DNA of 64,000 nucleotides from the NCBI GenBank assembly GCA_963803425.1, contig CAWDMA010000001.1, positions 1,116,001 through 1,180,000 of the forward strand. The letters are read 5' to 3'. The notes beneath the pieces were generated by a model. That model made no database searches, had not been told where the DNA came from, and was given only the letters and a program-made list of their open reading frames with translations. Origin of the DNA: DASPWW01 sp963803425 (GTDB lineage Bacteria > Actinomycetota > Thermoleophilia > Solirubrobacterales > 70-9). Shown piece after piece: positions 8,731 through 16,821 of the stretch (positions are counted from its first letter, which is position 1; every line of letters starts with the position of its first letter). The position numbers and the translations under genes are program-made.

Positions 8731-10050
8731 ATGGGGGCCCCCGGGAAGAGCCTTGTCGCGCTGTGCCTCGCTGCTGCCCTCGGGGCCGCGGTGGCGGCGT
8801 GCGGGGACGAGGACATCACCAGCGTCGACGCGCTCCAGAAGGCGAACTGCGGCGAGATCGAGTACGACGGCAAGGGCCAGCCCGACGTCCTGATCGCGTC
8901 TGATCTGCCGAAGCGCGGCGCGTCCCGCGACCGCACCGAGCAGATGGTCGAGGCGATCCGGATCGAGCTCGCCGAGGACAACTGGAAGGCCGGCGACACC
9001 AAGGTCGCGTTCCAGTCCTGCGACGACTCCAGCGCCAAGACCGGCGAGTGGACCCCGAAGATCTGCAAGCGCAACGCCAACGACTACGCCTCCAACAAGG
9101 ACGTCGTCGGGGTGATCGGCACCTATAACTCGGGCTGCGCGGCCGAGATCATCCCGATCCTGAACAAGGCCTCGACCGGCGGGGTGGCGATGGTCTCGCC
9201 CGGGAACACGCTGATCTGCCTGACCCAGTCGGCCAGCACCTGCACGGGCGGCCAGCCCGACAGCCTGTACCCGACCGGGAAGCGCAACTACGCCCGCGTC
9301 GTCCCCAACGACGCGGTCCAGGGCGCCGGCCTCGCGGAGTTCGCGAGCCGCCGCGGGATCACGAACCCGTACATCCTGTACGCCGCGGACGACCCGACGA
9401 GCCGCGGACAGGCCGTCACCTTCCGCGGCGCCGCGGGGGTGGCGGGGCTGTCGGTGGCGGGGTACGAGTCCTGGGACCCGGACGCTAACGGCTACACGGA
9501 CCTGATGAGCCGGGTGAAGGCCTCCGGCGCCGACGCGGTCCTGCTCGCGGGGCTGCTTGAGCAGAACGGGCCGAAGCTGATCAAGGACAAGGTCTCGGTC
9601 CTGGGGCCGAACGACGGCTCCGTGAAGCTGCTCGCGCCCGACGGGTTCGCTCAGGACGCGACGATCGACAAGGCGGGCAAGGCGGCGCGCGGGATGTTCG
9701 CGAGCGTCCCGGGTCGCACCCCCGACAACCTCCCGTCGACGGCCGACCACCTGCTTGACGCCTTGGATCAGGACTTCCCGGGCGAGGCCGTGGAGCTGTA
9801 CGCGCCGTACGCCGCACAGGCGGCCGACGTGATGCTCGACGCGATCGCGAAGGGCGGCACGGACCGCGCCAAGGTGATCGCCGCCGTCTTCCGGACCCAG
9901 GTGACGCACGGGATCGTCGGCAGCTTCGACATCGAGCCGAACGGTGACCCGAGCCAGGGCCCGATCACGGTCTCGGTCGCGAAGAACGACTTCAAGTCCG
10001 TCGACGAGCTGATCCCGCCGCCGAACCTGGTCACCGCGGCGCGCGGCTAG
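8731..10050 (+). CDS. ABC-type branched-chain amino-acid-like substrate-binding lipoprotein
   Basis: A 439-residue periplasmic-binding-protein type I (Peripla_BP_6) lipoprotein. The signal peptide ends in AAVAAC with Cys24 as the lipid anchor. The mature part has the two-lobe pattern, for example VVGVIGTYNSGCAAEIIPILNKA (a LivJ-like ligand-binding stretch) and GANGYTDLMSRVKASGADAVLLAG-type segments. No permease or ATPase gene of the Liv type is nearby, so it is either an orphan that uses components encoded elsewhere or a sensor. It may relate to the preceding amine oxidase, but only position suggests this. Confidence 0.8.
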   Translation: MGAPGKSLVALCLAAALGAAVAACGDEDITSVDALQKANCGEIEYDGKGQPDVLIASDLPKRGASRDRTEQMVEAIRIELAEDNWKAGDTKVAFQSCDDSSAKTGEWTPKICKRNANDYASNKDVVGVIGTYNSGCAAEIIPILNKASTGGVAMVSPGNTLICLTQSASTCTGGQPDSLYPTGKRNYARVVPNDAVQGAGLAEFASRRGITNPYILYAADDPTSRGQAVTFRGAAGVAGLSVAGYESWDPDANGYTDLMSRVKASGADAVLLAGLLEQNGPKLIKDKVSVLGPNDGSVKLLAPDGFAQDATIDKAGKAARGMFASVPGRTPDNLPSTADHLLDALDQDFPGEAVELYAPYAAQAADVMLDAIAKGGTDRAKVIAAVFRTQVTHGIVGSFDIEPNGDPSQGPITVSVAKNDFKSVDELIPPPNLVTAARG

Positions 10051-10078
10051 GGACCACGACGACGAGGAGCGCCCCGGG

Positions 10079-10402
10079 ATGGTCGACGCCGACCGCGCTG
10101 CGGCCCTGCTCGACCGGGTGCGCTCGGTGCCGGAGGGGTTCGTGACCACGTACGGCGATCTCTCCCCAGAGGCGCCGCGGTTCGCGGGGGCCGTGCTCGC
10201 CGGGTGCGACGATCCGACCGTCCCGTGGCATCGGGTCGTTCGCGCCGACGGCTCGCTCGCGAAGGGCGCCCGCCAGCGGCGCCTCCTGGACGCGGAGGGG
10301 GTGCCCTTCAGCGGCGCTCGCGTCGACTTGCGGGCGGCGTGGTTCGCGATCGACGATGCGCTCACCGGGAGGGATCGCTGGCGGCGCGGCCAGTCGGGTT
10401 GA
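10079..10402 (+). CDS. Alkyltransferase-like DNA repair protein (ATL)
   Basis: A 107-residue MGMT-family C-terminal domain: VRSVPEGFVTTYGDLS is the winged-helix entry and PWHRVVRADGSLA is the active-site region. In true O6-alkylguanine transferases this reads PCHRV; here Trp50 replaces the acceptor cysteine, the hallmark of alkyltransferase-like proteins, which bind alkylated guanine and hand it to nucleotide excision repair rather than removing the alkyl group. It starts 28 bases after the binding-protein gene and its 3' end overlaps the convergent F420-type oxidoreductase gene by 41 bases. Confidence 0.85.
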   Translation: MVDADRAAALLDRVRSVPEGFVTTYGDLSPEAPRFAGAVLAGCDDPTVPWHRVVRADGSLAKGARQRRLLDAEGVPFSGARVDLRAAWFAIDDALTGRDRWRRGQSG

Positions 10403-10793
10403 AGTAGTGGATCTGCTCCGGATCGATCCGCACGATCACGCGGACCTCGCTGTCGGGGTCCGAGGGGTGCCGGTCGAGTCCGAGGTAGCGGCCGGCGAGG
10501 CGATCCAGATGCTCGCGTCCGCCTGTGAGCGTGACGGTGGCGATACGGCCGCGGATCGACGCCGCCTCGTACGGGTCGTCGCGGTGTGCGACTGCGATCG
10601 CGACCCGCGGGTCGCGCTCCAGGTTGCGCCGCTTGATCCGTTCCCGCCCGGTGTTGAAGGCGGGCAGGCCGTCGATCAGGTCGACCCACACCGGTGTCAC
10701 GTGGGGCCCACCGTCCGGCATCAGCGTCGAGACGAAGCCCAGATTCGGCTCCTCGAACAGGCGCCTGACGGCGGCCGGGAGCTCTGTGGCCAT
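10362..10793 (-). CDS. PPOX-class F420-dependent oxidoreductase
   Basis: A 143-residue split-barrel flavin/F420 protein. GFVSTLMPDGGPHVTPVWV (about 20-38) and INTGRERIKRRNLERDPRV-like residues are the typical first strands and cofactor-phosphate-binding lysine/arginine cluster of the TIGR03618-type family. It would use F420 or flavin to reduce a small substrate; which one cannot be told. On the minus strand a TACTAT box lies nine bases before the ATG, so the mRNA looks leaderless. It is divergent from the aldehyde dehydrogenase gene and the palindromic operator 10812-10824 lies between them, so both may be controlled by the IclR regulator. Confidence 0.8.
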   Translation of the reverse strand: MATELPAAVRRLFEEPNLGFVSTLMPDGGPHVTPVWVDLIDGLPAFNTGRERIKRRNLERDPRVAIAVAHRDDPYEAASIRGRIATVTLTGGREHLDRLAGRYLGLDRHPSDPDSEVRVIVRIDPEQIHYFNPTGRAASDPSR

Positions 10794-10802
10794 GGGCACG
10801 GG

Positions 10803-10808
10803 ATAGTA
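10803..10808 (-). promoter_or_regulatory. Leaderless-type -10 element of the F420-type oxidoreductase gene
   Basis: TACTAT on the minus strand, nine bases before ATG 10793. It is three bases from the TGAAC-N3-GTTCA operator, so regulator binding could affect this promoter too. Confidence 0.4.
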
Positions 10809-10811
10809 CTC

Positions 10812-10824
10812 TGAACCCGGTTCA
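10812..10824. promoter_or_regulatory. Operator 1 of the catabolic island (TGAAC-CCG-GTTCA)
   Basis: A perfect inverted repeat with 5-base arms and a 3-base spacer, placed two bases before the first gene of the island. The same arms with a CGC spacer recur at 13914-13926. The IclR-type regulator encoded in the island is the obvious candidate to bind both; that is inference. Confidence 0.6.
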
Positions 10825-10826
10825 CT

Positions 10827-12242
10827 ATGTTGACCACTGAGACCGCAACGATCCGCGATCCCAACGAGGAGGAGGAGCTCGGCGCCGTCGAGCTCACTCG
10901 GCCTGAGGCCGTCGCCGGGGTCGTCGCCGACGCTCGCGGCGCGAGGGTCGAGTGGGCATTCCGGCCGGTGGCGGAACGAGCCGACGTCCTCGAATCCGCG
11001 GCGGACCTGCTCGAGCCGCGATGCGAGGAGCTCGGCCGCCTGCTCGCGGCGGAGTCCGGAAAGCCCCTCGGCCAGGCGTCGTTCGAGGTCGAGGGAGCCG
11101 TGGCCCTGATGCGCGGCAACGCGGTCGAGGGCCGGAGGATGCGCGGCGAGGTTCTGCCAACCGAGGGATATGCCGGGGTCGAGCACGACCTCGCTGTCGT
11201 CCGCCGCGAGCCGCTCGGAGTCGTCGCTGCGATCCTCCCGTTCAACTTCCCGGCCGAGTTGTTCGTCGAGAAGTGCGCCGCAGCGCTCGTCGCGGGGAAC
11301 ACCGTCGTGGTGAAGCCCCCGCTCGAGGACCCGCTGACGGTCGGGCAATTTGTCGGCGCCCTTCGTGAAGCCGGGCTGCCCGCCGGCGTGATGGGGGTGG
11401 TGCAGGGAGGCCGCGAGGTCGGCGCCGCGCTTGCGGTGGCCGACGGCGTCGACGGCGTCTCGCTGACCGGCTCGCCCGCCGCCGGGATCGCGGTCGCCGA
11501 GGCAACCGCGCCGACGCTGCGGCCGCTGCATCTCGAGCTTGGCGGGAACAACGCCAGCCTGGTGCTCGACGACGCGGATCTCGACCTGGTGGTCCCGGAG
11601 GCGGTTCGGGGGAGGCTGATGATGAACGGCCAGGCGTGCTCGGCGACGAAGCGAATCCTCGTGCACTCCTCGCTCCATGACGAGCTCGCCGACCGGCTTG
11701 CGGCCGCCGCACGCGAGCAGGCGGTCGGGCCGTCGACGGATCCGGCGACAACGGTCGGACCGCTGATAACCGAGGCCGCTGCGCATCGGGTCGCATCCCA
11801 GGTGTCCCGCGCGCGCGAGGACGGCGGGTCGCTGGCGGCGGGCGGCGGCCAGGCGCGGGGCGCCTACTACGATCCGTGCGTGCTGGCGGGGGTTCCCGGT
11901 AGCGCGGCGGTTGCGCACGACGACGAGATCTTCGGACCGGCATTCACGCTGATCCCCGTCCGATCGGACGCGGAGGCGCTTGAGCTGGCGAACGCGTCCT
12001 CGTTCGGACTGATGGCGAGCGTCTTCTCGGCCGATGTGCAGCGCGCGTTCGCGCTCGCGGAGCGGATCGAGTCCGGCGGCGTCGTGATCAACGGATCGGA
12101 CAACTACCGCCCGCCGGTGATCCCGTTCGGCGGCGTCAAGCTCTCCGGCGACGGCCGCGAGGGGTTGGGCTACACGATCCGCGAGCTCACCCGCACGAAG
12201 GTGATCGTGCTGCGGCGCTTCCGGAAGGGTTTCCCAGGGTGA
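10827..12242 (+). CDS. Aldehyde dehydrogenase (NAD(P)+-dependent)
   Basis: A 471-residue aldehyde dehydrogenase oxidising an aldehyde to the acid. Visible: LPFNFP with Asn140, the ELGGNN loop with the general base Glu237, and NGQACSATKR with the nucleophile Cys271; the C-terminal PFGGVKLSGDGREG motif is also typical. It is the first gene of the island and probably handles a semialdehyde produced later in the same pathway, for instance by the class III aminotransferase at 27964. The ATG has no clear ribosome binding site and directly follows operator 1. Its stop overlaps the IclR gene start by four bases (GTGA). Confidence 0.9.
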   Translation: MLTTETATIRDPNEEEELGAVELTRPEAVAGVVADARGARVEWAFRPVAERADVLESAADLLEPRCEELGRLLAAESGKPLGQASFEVEGAVALMRGNAVEGRRMRGEVLPTEGYAGVEHDLAVVRREPLGVVAAILPFNFPAELFVEKCAAALVAGNTVVVKPPLEDPLTVGQFVGALREAGLPAGVMGVVQGGREVGAALAVADGVDGVSLTGSPAAGIAVAEATAPTLRPLHLELGGNNASLVLDDADLDLVVPEAVRGRLMMNGQACSATKRILVHSSLHDELADRLAAAAREQAVGPSTDPATTVGPLITEAAAHRVASQVSRAREDGGSLAAGGGQARGAYYDPCVLAGVPGSAAVAHDDEIFGPAFTLIPVRSDAEALELANASSFGLMASVFSADVQRAFALAERIESGGVVINGSDNYRPPVIPFGGVKLSGDGREGLGYTIRELTRTKVIVLRRFRKGFPG

Positions 12243-13012
12243 CGCAGTACATGGTCCCCGCCGTCGTCTCCGCGGCGCGAATTCTCCGCGCTCTGGCAGA
12301 CGGCAACGGCGAGGTCGGCCTGACCCAGGCGGAGTTGTCGCGTCGGCTGGAGATCTCGAAGAGCTCGCTGCACAATCTGCTGCGGACGCTGGAGGCGGAG
12401 CGGCTCATCACCCGCGACCCCGGCTCGCGCGCGTATCGACTCGGCCGCGCGCTGATCCCGCTCGGCGCCGCGGCTTCGCAGCGCACCGGTCTGCGGCTCG
12501 CGATCGACCGCCTCGCCCCCCTTGCCGCCGAGCGCGGGATCTCGTTTGCTATCGCTCAGGCGACCGACGACGCCGAGGCGATCGTGATCGAGCGCTTCTA
12601 TCCGCCAGATCACGTCCATCTCGGGGTGAAGGTCGGCGGTCGGTTCGGCCCGTTCGACGGCGCGCTCGGAAAGTGCCTGCTGGCCTCCATGGAAGCCGAC
12701 GAGGCCCGGGGGCTGATCCGCTCACGGCGCATTCCGGCCCACACCCGCCGGACGATCACCGACCCGAAGCGGCTCCAGGAGGAGGTCGAACAGACTCGGG
12801 CGCGGGGCTGGGCGGCGAGCACGCAGGAGCTGAACGAGAACAACGCCGTCGCCGCGATCCTGCCCGGCGGAGAGCGGGGCCCGGGCACACTGTTCCTGCT
12901 CGCGATCGGCTTCGCTGCCCAGCTTCCGGAGCAGGAGCTTCCCGAAGTGGGCGAGATGCTGCACGACCTCGCCCAGTCGGTCCTCGACGAGGGTGGGACT
13001 TCTTCGTCGTGA
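12239..13012 (+). CDS. IclR-family transcriptional regulator
   Basis: A 257-residue regulator: an N-terminal winged helix-turn-helix (VSAARILRALADGNGEVGLTQAELSRRL..SKSSLHNLLRTLEAERLI, residues 8-58) and a C-terminal ligand-binding domain (ISFAIAQATDDAEAIVIERF, later GWAASTQELNENNAVAAILPG). IclR proteins bind palindromes at promoters of catabolic operons and respond to a pathway metabolite. It lies inside the island, overlapping the genes on both sides by four bases, so it is expressed with the genes it probably controls through the two TGAAC-N3-GTTCA sites. Confidence 0.88.
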   Translation: MTQYMVPAVVSAARILRALADGNGEVGLTQAELSRRLEISKSSLHNLLRTLEAERLITRDPGSRAYRLGRALIPLGAAASQRTGLRLAIDRLAPLAAERGISFAIAQATDDAEAIVIERFYPPDHVHLGVKVGGRFGPFDGALGKCLLASMEADEARGLIRSRRIPAHTRRTITDPKRLQEEVEQTRARGWAASTQELNENNAVAAILPGGERGPGTLFLLAIGFAAQLPEQELPEVGEMLHDLAQSVLDEGGTSSS

Positions 13013-13896
13013 GCGACGCTGGCCTGAGGCTGGCGGTCGCACAGCCCGCCGCGCGCGAGGGCGAGGGGCACAAGGTGGAGGAGGCGTGCGGCTTCGTCCG
13101 CGCGGCGGCCGAGCGTGGTGCACGGCTCGTTCTCTTCCCCGAGTGCTACCCGGGACCGATCCGGGCGAGCTCCGAGTACGACGCACTCCCCTCGATCGCG
13201 GCGGTGGCCGGCGAGTGTGAGTGCGCCGTGTGCTGGAGTCGCCTCGAGCGCTGCGGCGACGGTTGGCTGACGGTCGCCTACATCCACGACGCCGCTGGCG
13301 CGCAAGCGCTGCGCTACGAGCGGGCGCATCCCGCCACCGGGGATGTCCACCCAATCCTCTCGGGAGTCGAGATGCAGCCCGGACCGTCCCTGGGCCGCGC
13401 GACCGTCGCCGGTGTCGCGGTCGGTGTCCTGATCTGCTCGGAGCTGTGGCTGCCCGAGGTGGCACGGGTGCATGCGGTACGCGGGGCGGAGGTTCTGCTG
13501 GCTCCGGCCGGGGGCGGCTTCAACCGGGTGGCCGAGAACTGGCGGCTGATCGCCCGCGCGCGGGCGGTGGAGAACCTGTGCTACGTGGCGCTCACCCAGC
13601 AGCTGTTCGACGACGAGCGCGGGTCGGCGCTGATCGCCGGGCCTGAGGCCGTGCTGACAGACTCCGAGGACCCAGGGCTGATCGTCGCTGACCTGGACCT
13701 GGCGCGCAGCCGCTGGCTGCGCTCCGAGGACGACTCGATGGTCGAGCCGAAGCCGTTCTCGTCCCTGCCCGGGCTGTTGCGCGCGCGCCGGCCGGAGCTG
13801 TATGCGGAGCTCGCGGCTCCCGCAGAGGGCCTGTACGAGTACGGGCGGCCGCCACGGGGCTCTCGAGGGGTTGACCTGGGGCGCGAGAACGGTTAA
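13009..13896 (+). CDS. Nitrilase-superfamily (carbon-nitrogen) hydrolase with altered catalytic lysine
   Basis: A 295-residue carbon-nitrogen hydrolase fold. Of the Glu-Lys-Cys triad, the glutamate (FPE, Glu45) and the cysteine (LICSELW, Cys143) are visible, but the lysine position (normally Y-x-K-x-H) reads YERAH, putting Arg105 there. Members of the family hydrolyse amides, nitriles or N-carbamoyl groups; in this setting a beta-ureidopropionase or carbamoyl-hydrolase role is attractive but the changed lysine makes it uncertain. The GTG start overlaps the IclR stop (GTGA). A 66-base gap with operator 2 follows. Confidence 0.8.
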   Translation: MSDAGLRLAVAQPAAREGEGHKVEEACGFVRAAAERGARLVLFPECYPGPIRASSEYDALPSIAAVAGECECAVCWSRLERCGDGWLTVAYIHDAAGAQALRYERAHPATGDVHPILSGVEMQPGPSLGRATVAGVAVGVLICSELWLPEVARVHAVRGAEVLLAPAGGGFNRVAENWRLIARARAVENLCYVALTQQLFDDERGSALIAGPEAVLTDSEDPGLIVADLDLARSRWLRSEDDSMVEPKPFSSLPGLLRARRPELYAELAAPAEGLYEYGRPPRGSRGVDLGRENG

Positions 13897-13913
13897 GAAT
13901 TGCGACAGGATTT

Positions 13914-13926
13914 TGAACCGCGTTCA
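13914..13926. promoter_or_regulatory. Operator 2 of the catabolic island (TGAAC-CGC-GTTCA)
   Basis: Same arms and spacing as operator 1, located 36 bases before the hydantoinase-like gene. A further half-site TGAAC lies just downstream at about 13933. It marks a second, internal promoter of the island; the gene start has its own strong ribosome binding site (AGGAGGAGG, about 13947-13955). Confidence 0.6.
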
Positions 13927-13962
13927 CCTGGCTGAACACGACGAGCAGGAGGAGGTAGCTTC

Positions 13963-15471
13963 ATGAGTCCCCCCGAAGTCGATATGGCGATCGTCGGCGG
14001 AACCGTCGTGACCCCGAGCGGGCGGCGGCGAGCCGGGATCGCGATCGACGGCGGCAGGATCGTCGCCATAGCGGCCGACGATCTGCTGCCGTCTGCACGC
14101 TCCGTCCACGACGCATCGGGGCTGCACGTGATCCCGGGCCTCGTCGACTCCGAGGCGCACCCCGGCTGCTACGTGCCGCTCAAGGACGACCTCGCGTCGG
14201 AGTCGCGTGCCGCGGTCACCGCCGGTGTGACGACCTGGGGCGTGCATGCCCCGTCACCCCGGATGGGTGATCCGCAGTTCGTGGACTTCGTGCAGCCCGA
14301 CGACGTCGTCTCCTTCCATGACGTGTTCGACCACTTCACCGGTCTGGTCGAGGCCGACTCGGCCGTGGACATCTTCCTCACCTACATGCTCGAGACCGAT
14401 CGCCAGGCGGCGGAGATCCCCGAGTACGCCTCCGACCACGGCGTCACCAGCTACAAGCTGTATCTGCAGTCGATGAGCCCGGATGCCGAGCCGAACTGGC
14501 CGGGTCGCCGCGCCGGGCTCGGGCACGGCTTCGACGATGGTGTGTGCTTTGTGACGATGGAGAACGTCGGCGGCCTGGGCTCGCCCGGCGTGGTGTGCAT
14601 GCACTGCGAGAACTGGGAGATCGCGCGGATCTTCGACGAGCGCCTCCGCGCCGAGGGGCGGACCGACTGGGCGGCCTGGTCGGATCGCTCGCCGCACTTC
14701 CTGGAAGCGCACCACATCCGAGCGTATGGGCACATGGCCGAGTACCTCGAGTGCCCGATCTACATCCAGCACGCCACCACCCCCGAGAGCTATCGGGAGA
14801 TCCTCGATCTGCGCGGCCGTGGCGTCACGTGCTGGGCGCAGACCGGGCCCCACTGGCTGCGGTTCGGGAAGGGGGAGCCGAACGCGTGGCGGATCAACGT
14901 CCCGCTGCGCTCCCGCGAGAACCTCCCCAACATCTGGAGCGCGCTGCGAGAGGATGTGATCAACACGGTCGGCTCCGATCACGTCGTCTCGTGGCCGCCG
15001 AGTGACTACGAGTCGTCCTACAACGAGAACCTGTGGGAGCTGAAGACGGGGTTCACGTCGCGGGTCGAGATGCTGCTCCCTGTGCTTCTCGACGGCGTGC
15101 ACGCCGGGGCGATCACGTTGGAGCGCCTCGTCGAGGTCGCCTGCGAGAAGCCGGCGCAGATCTTCGGCGTCTACCCGGAGAAGGGCTCACTCGAGGTCGG
15201 GGCGGACGCGGACCTGGTCCTGGTCGACCTCGACCGCGTGGTCAAGGTGGAGAACAGCATGGTGAAGACGCGCTCCGGATGGACGGTGCTCGACGGCCAC
15301 ACGATCCACGGTTGGAACGTGGCCACCTTCCTGCGCGGGAAGCAGATGTCGCGCTGGGAACCGGACGCGCCGGCGCCCGAGTTCATCGGTGATGCCGACG
15401 GTCGCTACCTGCGCCGCACGCCCGGTGAGGCGCTGCGCTCCGTGGAGCCGAAGCTTGGGGAGCCGGTGTAG
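13963..15471 (+). CDS. Hydantoinase/dihydropyrimidinase-like amidohydrolase
   Basis: A 502-residue cyclic amidohydrolase of the dihydropyrimidinase/hydantoinase/dihydroorotase group, expected to open a cyclic amide or ureide. The carboxylated-lysine motif is SYKLYLQ (Lys165); metal-binding histidines are visible at VCMHCEN (His214) and YIQHATT (His270), and the final aspartate at VGSDH (Asp339). The first metal motif, normally H-x-H, reads DSEAH, so Glu64 replaces one histidine. The C-terminal KGSLEVGADADLVLVDLDR closes the beta-sandwich. It leads the second transcript of the island and is followed two bases later by the cysteine hydrolase gene. Confidence 0.85.
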   Translation: MSPPEVDMAIVGGTVVTPSGRRRAGIAIDGGRIVAIAADDLLPSARSVHDASGLHVIPGLVDSEAHPGCYVPLKDDLASESRAAVTAGVTTWGVHAPSPRMGDPQFVDFVQPDDVVSFHDVFDHFTGLVEADSAVDIFLTYMLETDRQAAEIPEYASDHGVTSYKLYLQSMSPDAEPNWPGRRAGLGHGFDDGVCFVTMENVGGLGSPGVVCMHCENWEIARIFDERLRAEGRTDWAAWSDRSPHFLEAHHIRAYGHMAEYLECPIYIQHATTPESYREILDLRGRGVTCWAQTGPHWLRFGKGEPNAWRINVPLRSRENLPNIWSALREDVINTVGSDHVVSWPPSDYESSYNENLWELKTGFTSRVEMLLPVLLDGVHAGAITLERLVEVACEKPAQIFGVYPEKGSLEVGADADLVLVDLDRVVKVENSMVKTRSGWTVLDGHTIHGWNVATFLRGKQMSRWEPDAPAPEFIGDADGRYLRRTPGEALRSVEPKLGEPV

Positions 15472-15473
15472 AG

Positions 15474-16232
15474 ATGGCTGTCTGGGATGACGTTCTCCCG
15501 GAGCAGGACCGGCTCGTCTACGAGGCCGCCGGGTGGGGCCGCGACGCAGGCTATGGCGAGCGGCCCGCGTTGCTGGTCGTCGACGTGATCTACAACTTCG
15601 TCGGCGACCGCCCCGAGCCGATCCTCGAATCGATCAGGCGGTGGCGCTACTCGTGCGGGGAGCGCGGCTGGGAAGGCGTGGCGCGCCTCGCCGAGCTGAT
15701 CGGCGCGGCGCGCGAGCGGGAGGTCCCGATCTTCTACACGGGCATGGACCGGCGGCCCGACGGGTTCGACCAGGGGTCGTGGAACTGGAAGTCGTCGCGG
15801 GCGAGCGATCCGTCGGACATCGTCGGCTCGCGCGGCAACGAGATCGTCGAGGAGGTTGCCCCCCAGGCAAGCGACGTGTACTTCGTGAAGCGAAAGCCGA
15901 GCGCCTTTCTCGGGACTCCGCTGCTCGGTCACCTGATCTATCTCGGTGCGGACACGGTGATAACCACCGGCACGACGACGAGCGGATGCGTTCGGGCCAC
16001 AGCGGTCGACGCGGCGCAGTACAACCTCCACTCGATCGTCCCTGAGGAGTGCGTGTGGGACCGGGGCGAGCTCACCCACAAGGTGAACCTGTTCGACATC
16101 CAGATGAAGTACGGCGACGTGAGGACAACCGACGAGGTCGTCCAATACCTGAGGTCGCTCCCGCAGCGGCCGTGCGGCTCGAACACGCCGACCGGAGCGC
16201 CGAACACCGACGGCGCGGTCCCGGCTAGGTGA
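15474..16232 (+). CDS. Isochorismatase-fold cysteine hydrolase, N-carbamoylsarcosine-amidase-like
   Basis: A 252-residue cysteine hydrolase. The Asp-Lys-Cys triad is visible: LLVVDVIYNFVGD (Asp37), VKRKPSAF (Lys139 or Lys141) and TTTSGCVRATAVDA (Cys172). The long N-terminal lead and GWGRDAGYGERPALLVVD resemble N-carbamoylsarcosine and maleamate amidohydrolases, which remove ammonia from carbamoyl or amide groups. After the hydantoinase-like enzyme it is the natural next step, hydrolysing the ring-opened carbamoyl compound. Two bases separate it from the upstream gene. Confidence 0.82.
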   Translation: MAVWDDVLPEQDRLVYEAAGWGRDAGYGERPALLVVDVIYNFVGDRPEPILESIRRWRYSCGERGWEGVARLAELIGAAREREVPIFYTGMDRRPDGFDQGSWNWKSSRASDPSDIVGSRGNEIVEEVAPQASDVYFVKRKPSAFLGTPLLGHLIYLGADTVITTGTTTSGCVRATAVDAAQYNLHSIVPEECVWDRGELTHKVNLFDIQMKYGDVRTTDEVVQYLRSLPQRPCGSNTPTGAPNTDGAVPAR

Positions 16233-16239
16233 CGGCGCG

Positions 16240-16821
16240 ATGAGTCTTGAGGTGCGCAAGGTGGTGACCGTCTCCGAGGAGATCCGCACGGAGGGCGGGC
16301 GGGGGGACGGGGAGCCGCTCCGCAAGGCCGCTACCGCCGTAGTGTTCGCGAACCCGTACGCCGGGCGTGAGTTCTCGCGGGACCTTTCCGAGATAGTCGA
16401 GCAGAGCGCCGAGCTCGGGGCGTTGATCGGCGAGCGCTGCCTGGAGGCGGTCGGCGGCTCGATCGAGAGCCACGGGAAGGCGGTCCTCGTAGGCACGGCC
16501 GGGGAGCAGGAGCATGGCAACGCAGCCAAGACAACCGTGTTCGGAGACGCGTTCCGGGATGCGATGGGGGGTGGCCGGGCCTGGCTGCCCTCGACCACGA
16601 AGCGCTGTGCCCCGGGCGCCCAGGTGGACGTTCCGTTGTGCTTCAAGCACGAGATCTGGGTGCGGTCGCACTACGACACGATCACCCTGTCGATCGCCGA
16701 TGCGCCCGCGCCCGACGAGATTGTCCTGATCGGCGCCGTCGCCTCCCGCGGCCGGCTCAACGCGCGGCTCGGCGGCAAGACCCTGGAGGACGCGATGGCA
16801 GAGCTCGGAGAAGGGAGCTGA
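16240..16821 (+). CDS. AA_synth (PF06684-type) family protein
   Basis: A 193-residue protein matching the amino-acid-synthesis (DUF1185) family by LRKAATAVVFANPYAGREFSRDL, SIESHGKAVLVGTAGEQEHGNA and VDVPLCFKHEIWVRSHYDTITLSI. The family is common in operons for amide and heterocycle breakdown, but its reaction is not established to my knowledge. No signal peptide or membrane segment. Its stop shares a base with the ATG of the next amidohydrolase, so it may work on or with that enzyme's substrate. Confidence 0.75.
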   Translation: MSLEVRKVVTVSEEIRTEGGRGDGEPLRKAATAVVFANPYAGREFSRDLSEIVEQSAELGALIGERCLEAVGGSIESHGKAVLVGTAGEQEHGNAAKTTVFGDAFRDAMGGGRAWLPSTTKRCAPGAQVDVPLCFKHEIWVRSHYDTITLSIADAPAPDEIVLIGAVASRGRLNARLGGKTLEDAMAELGEGS

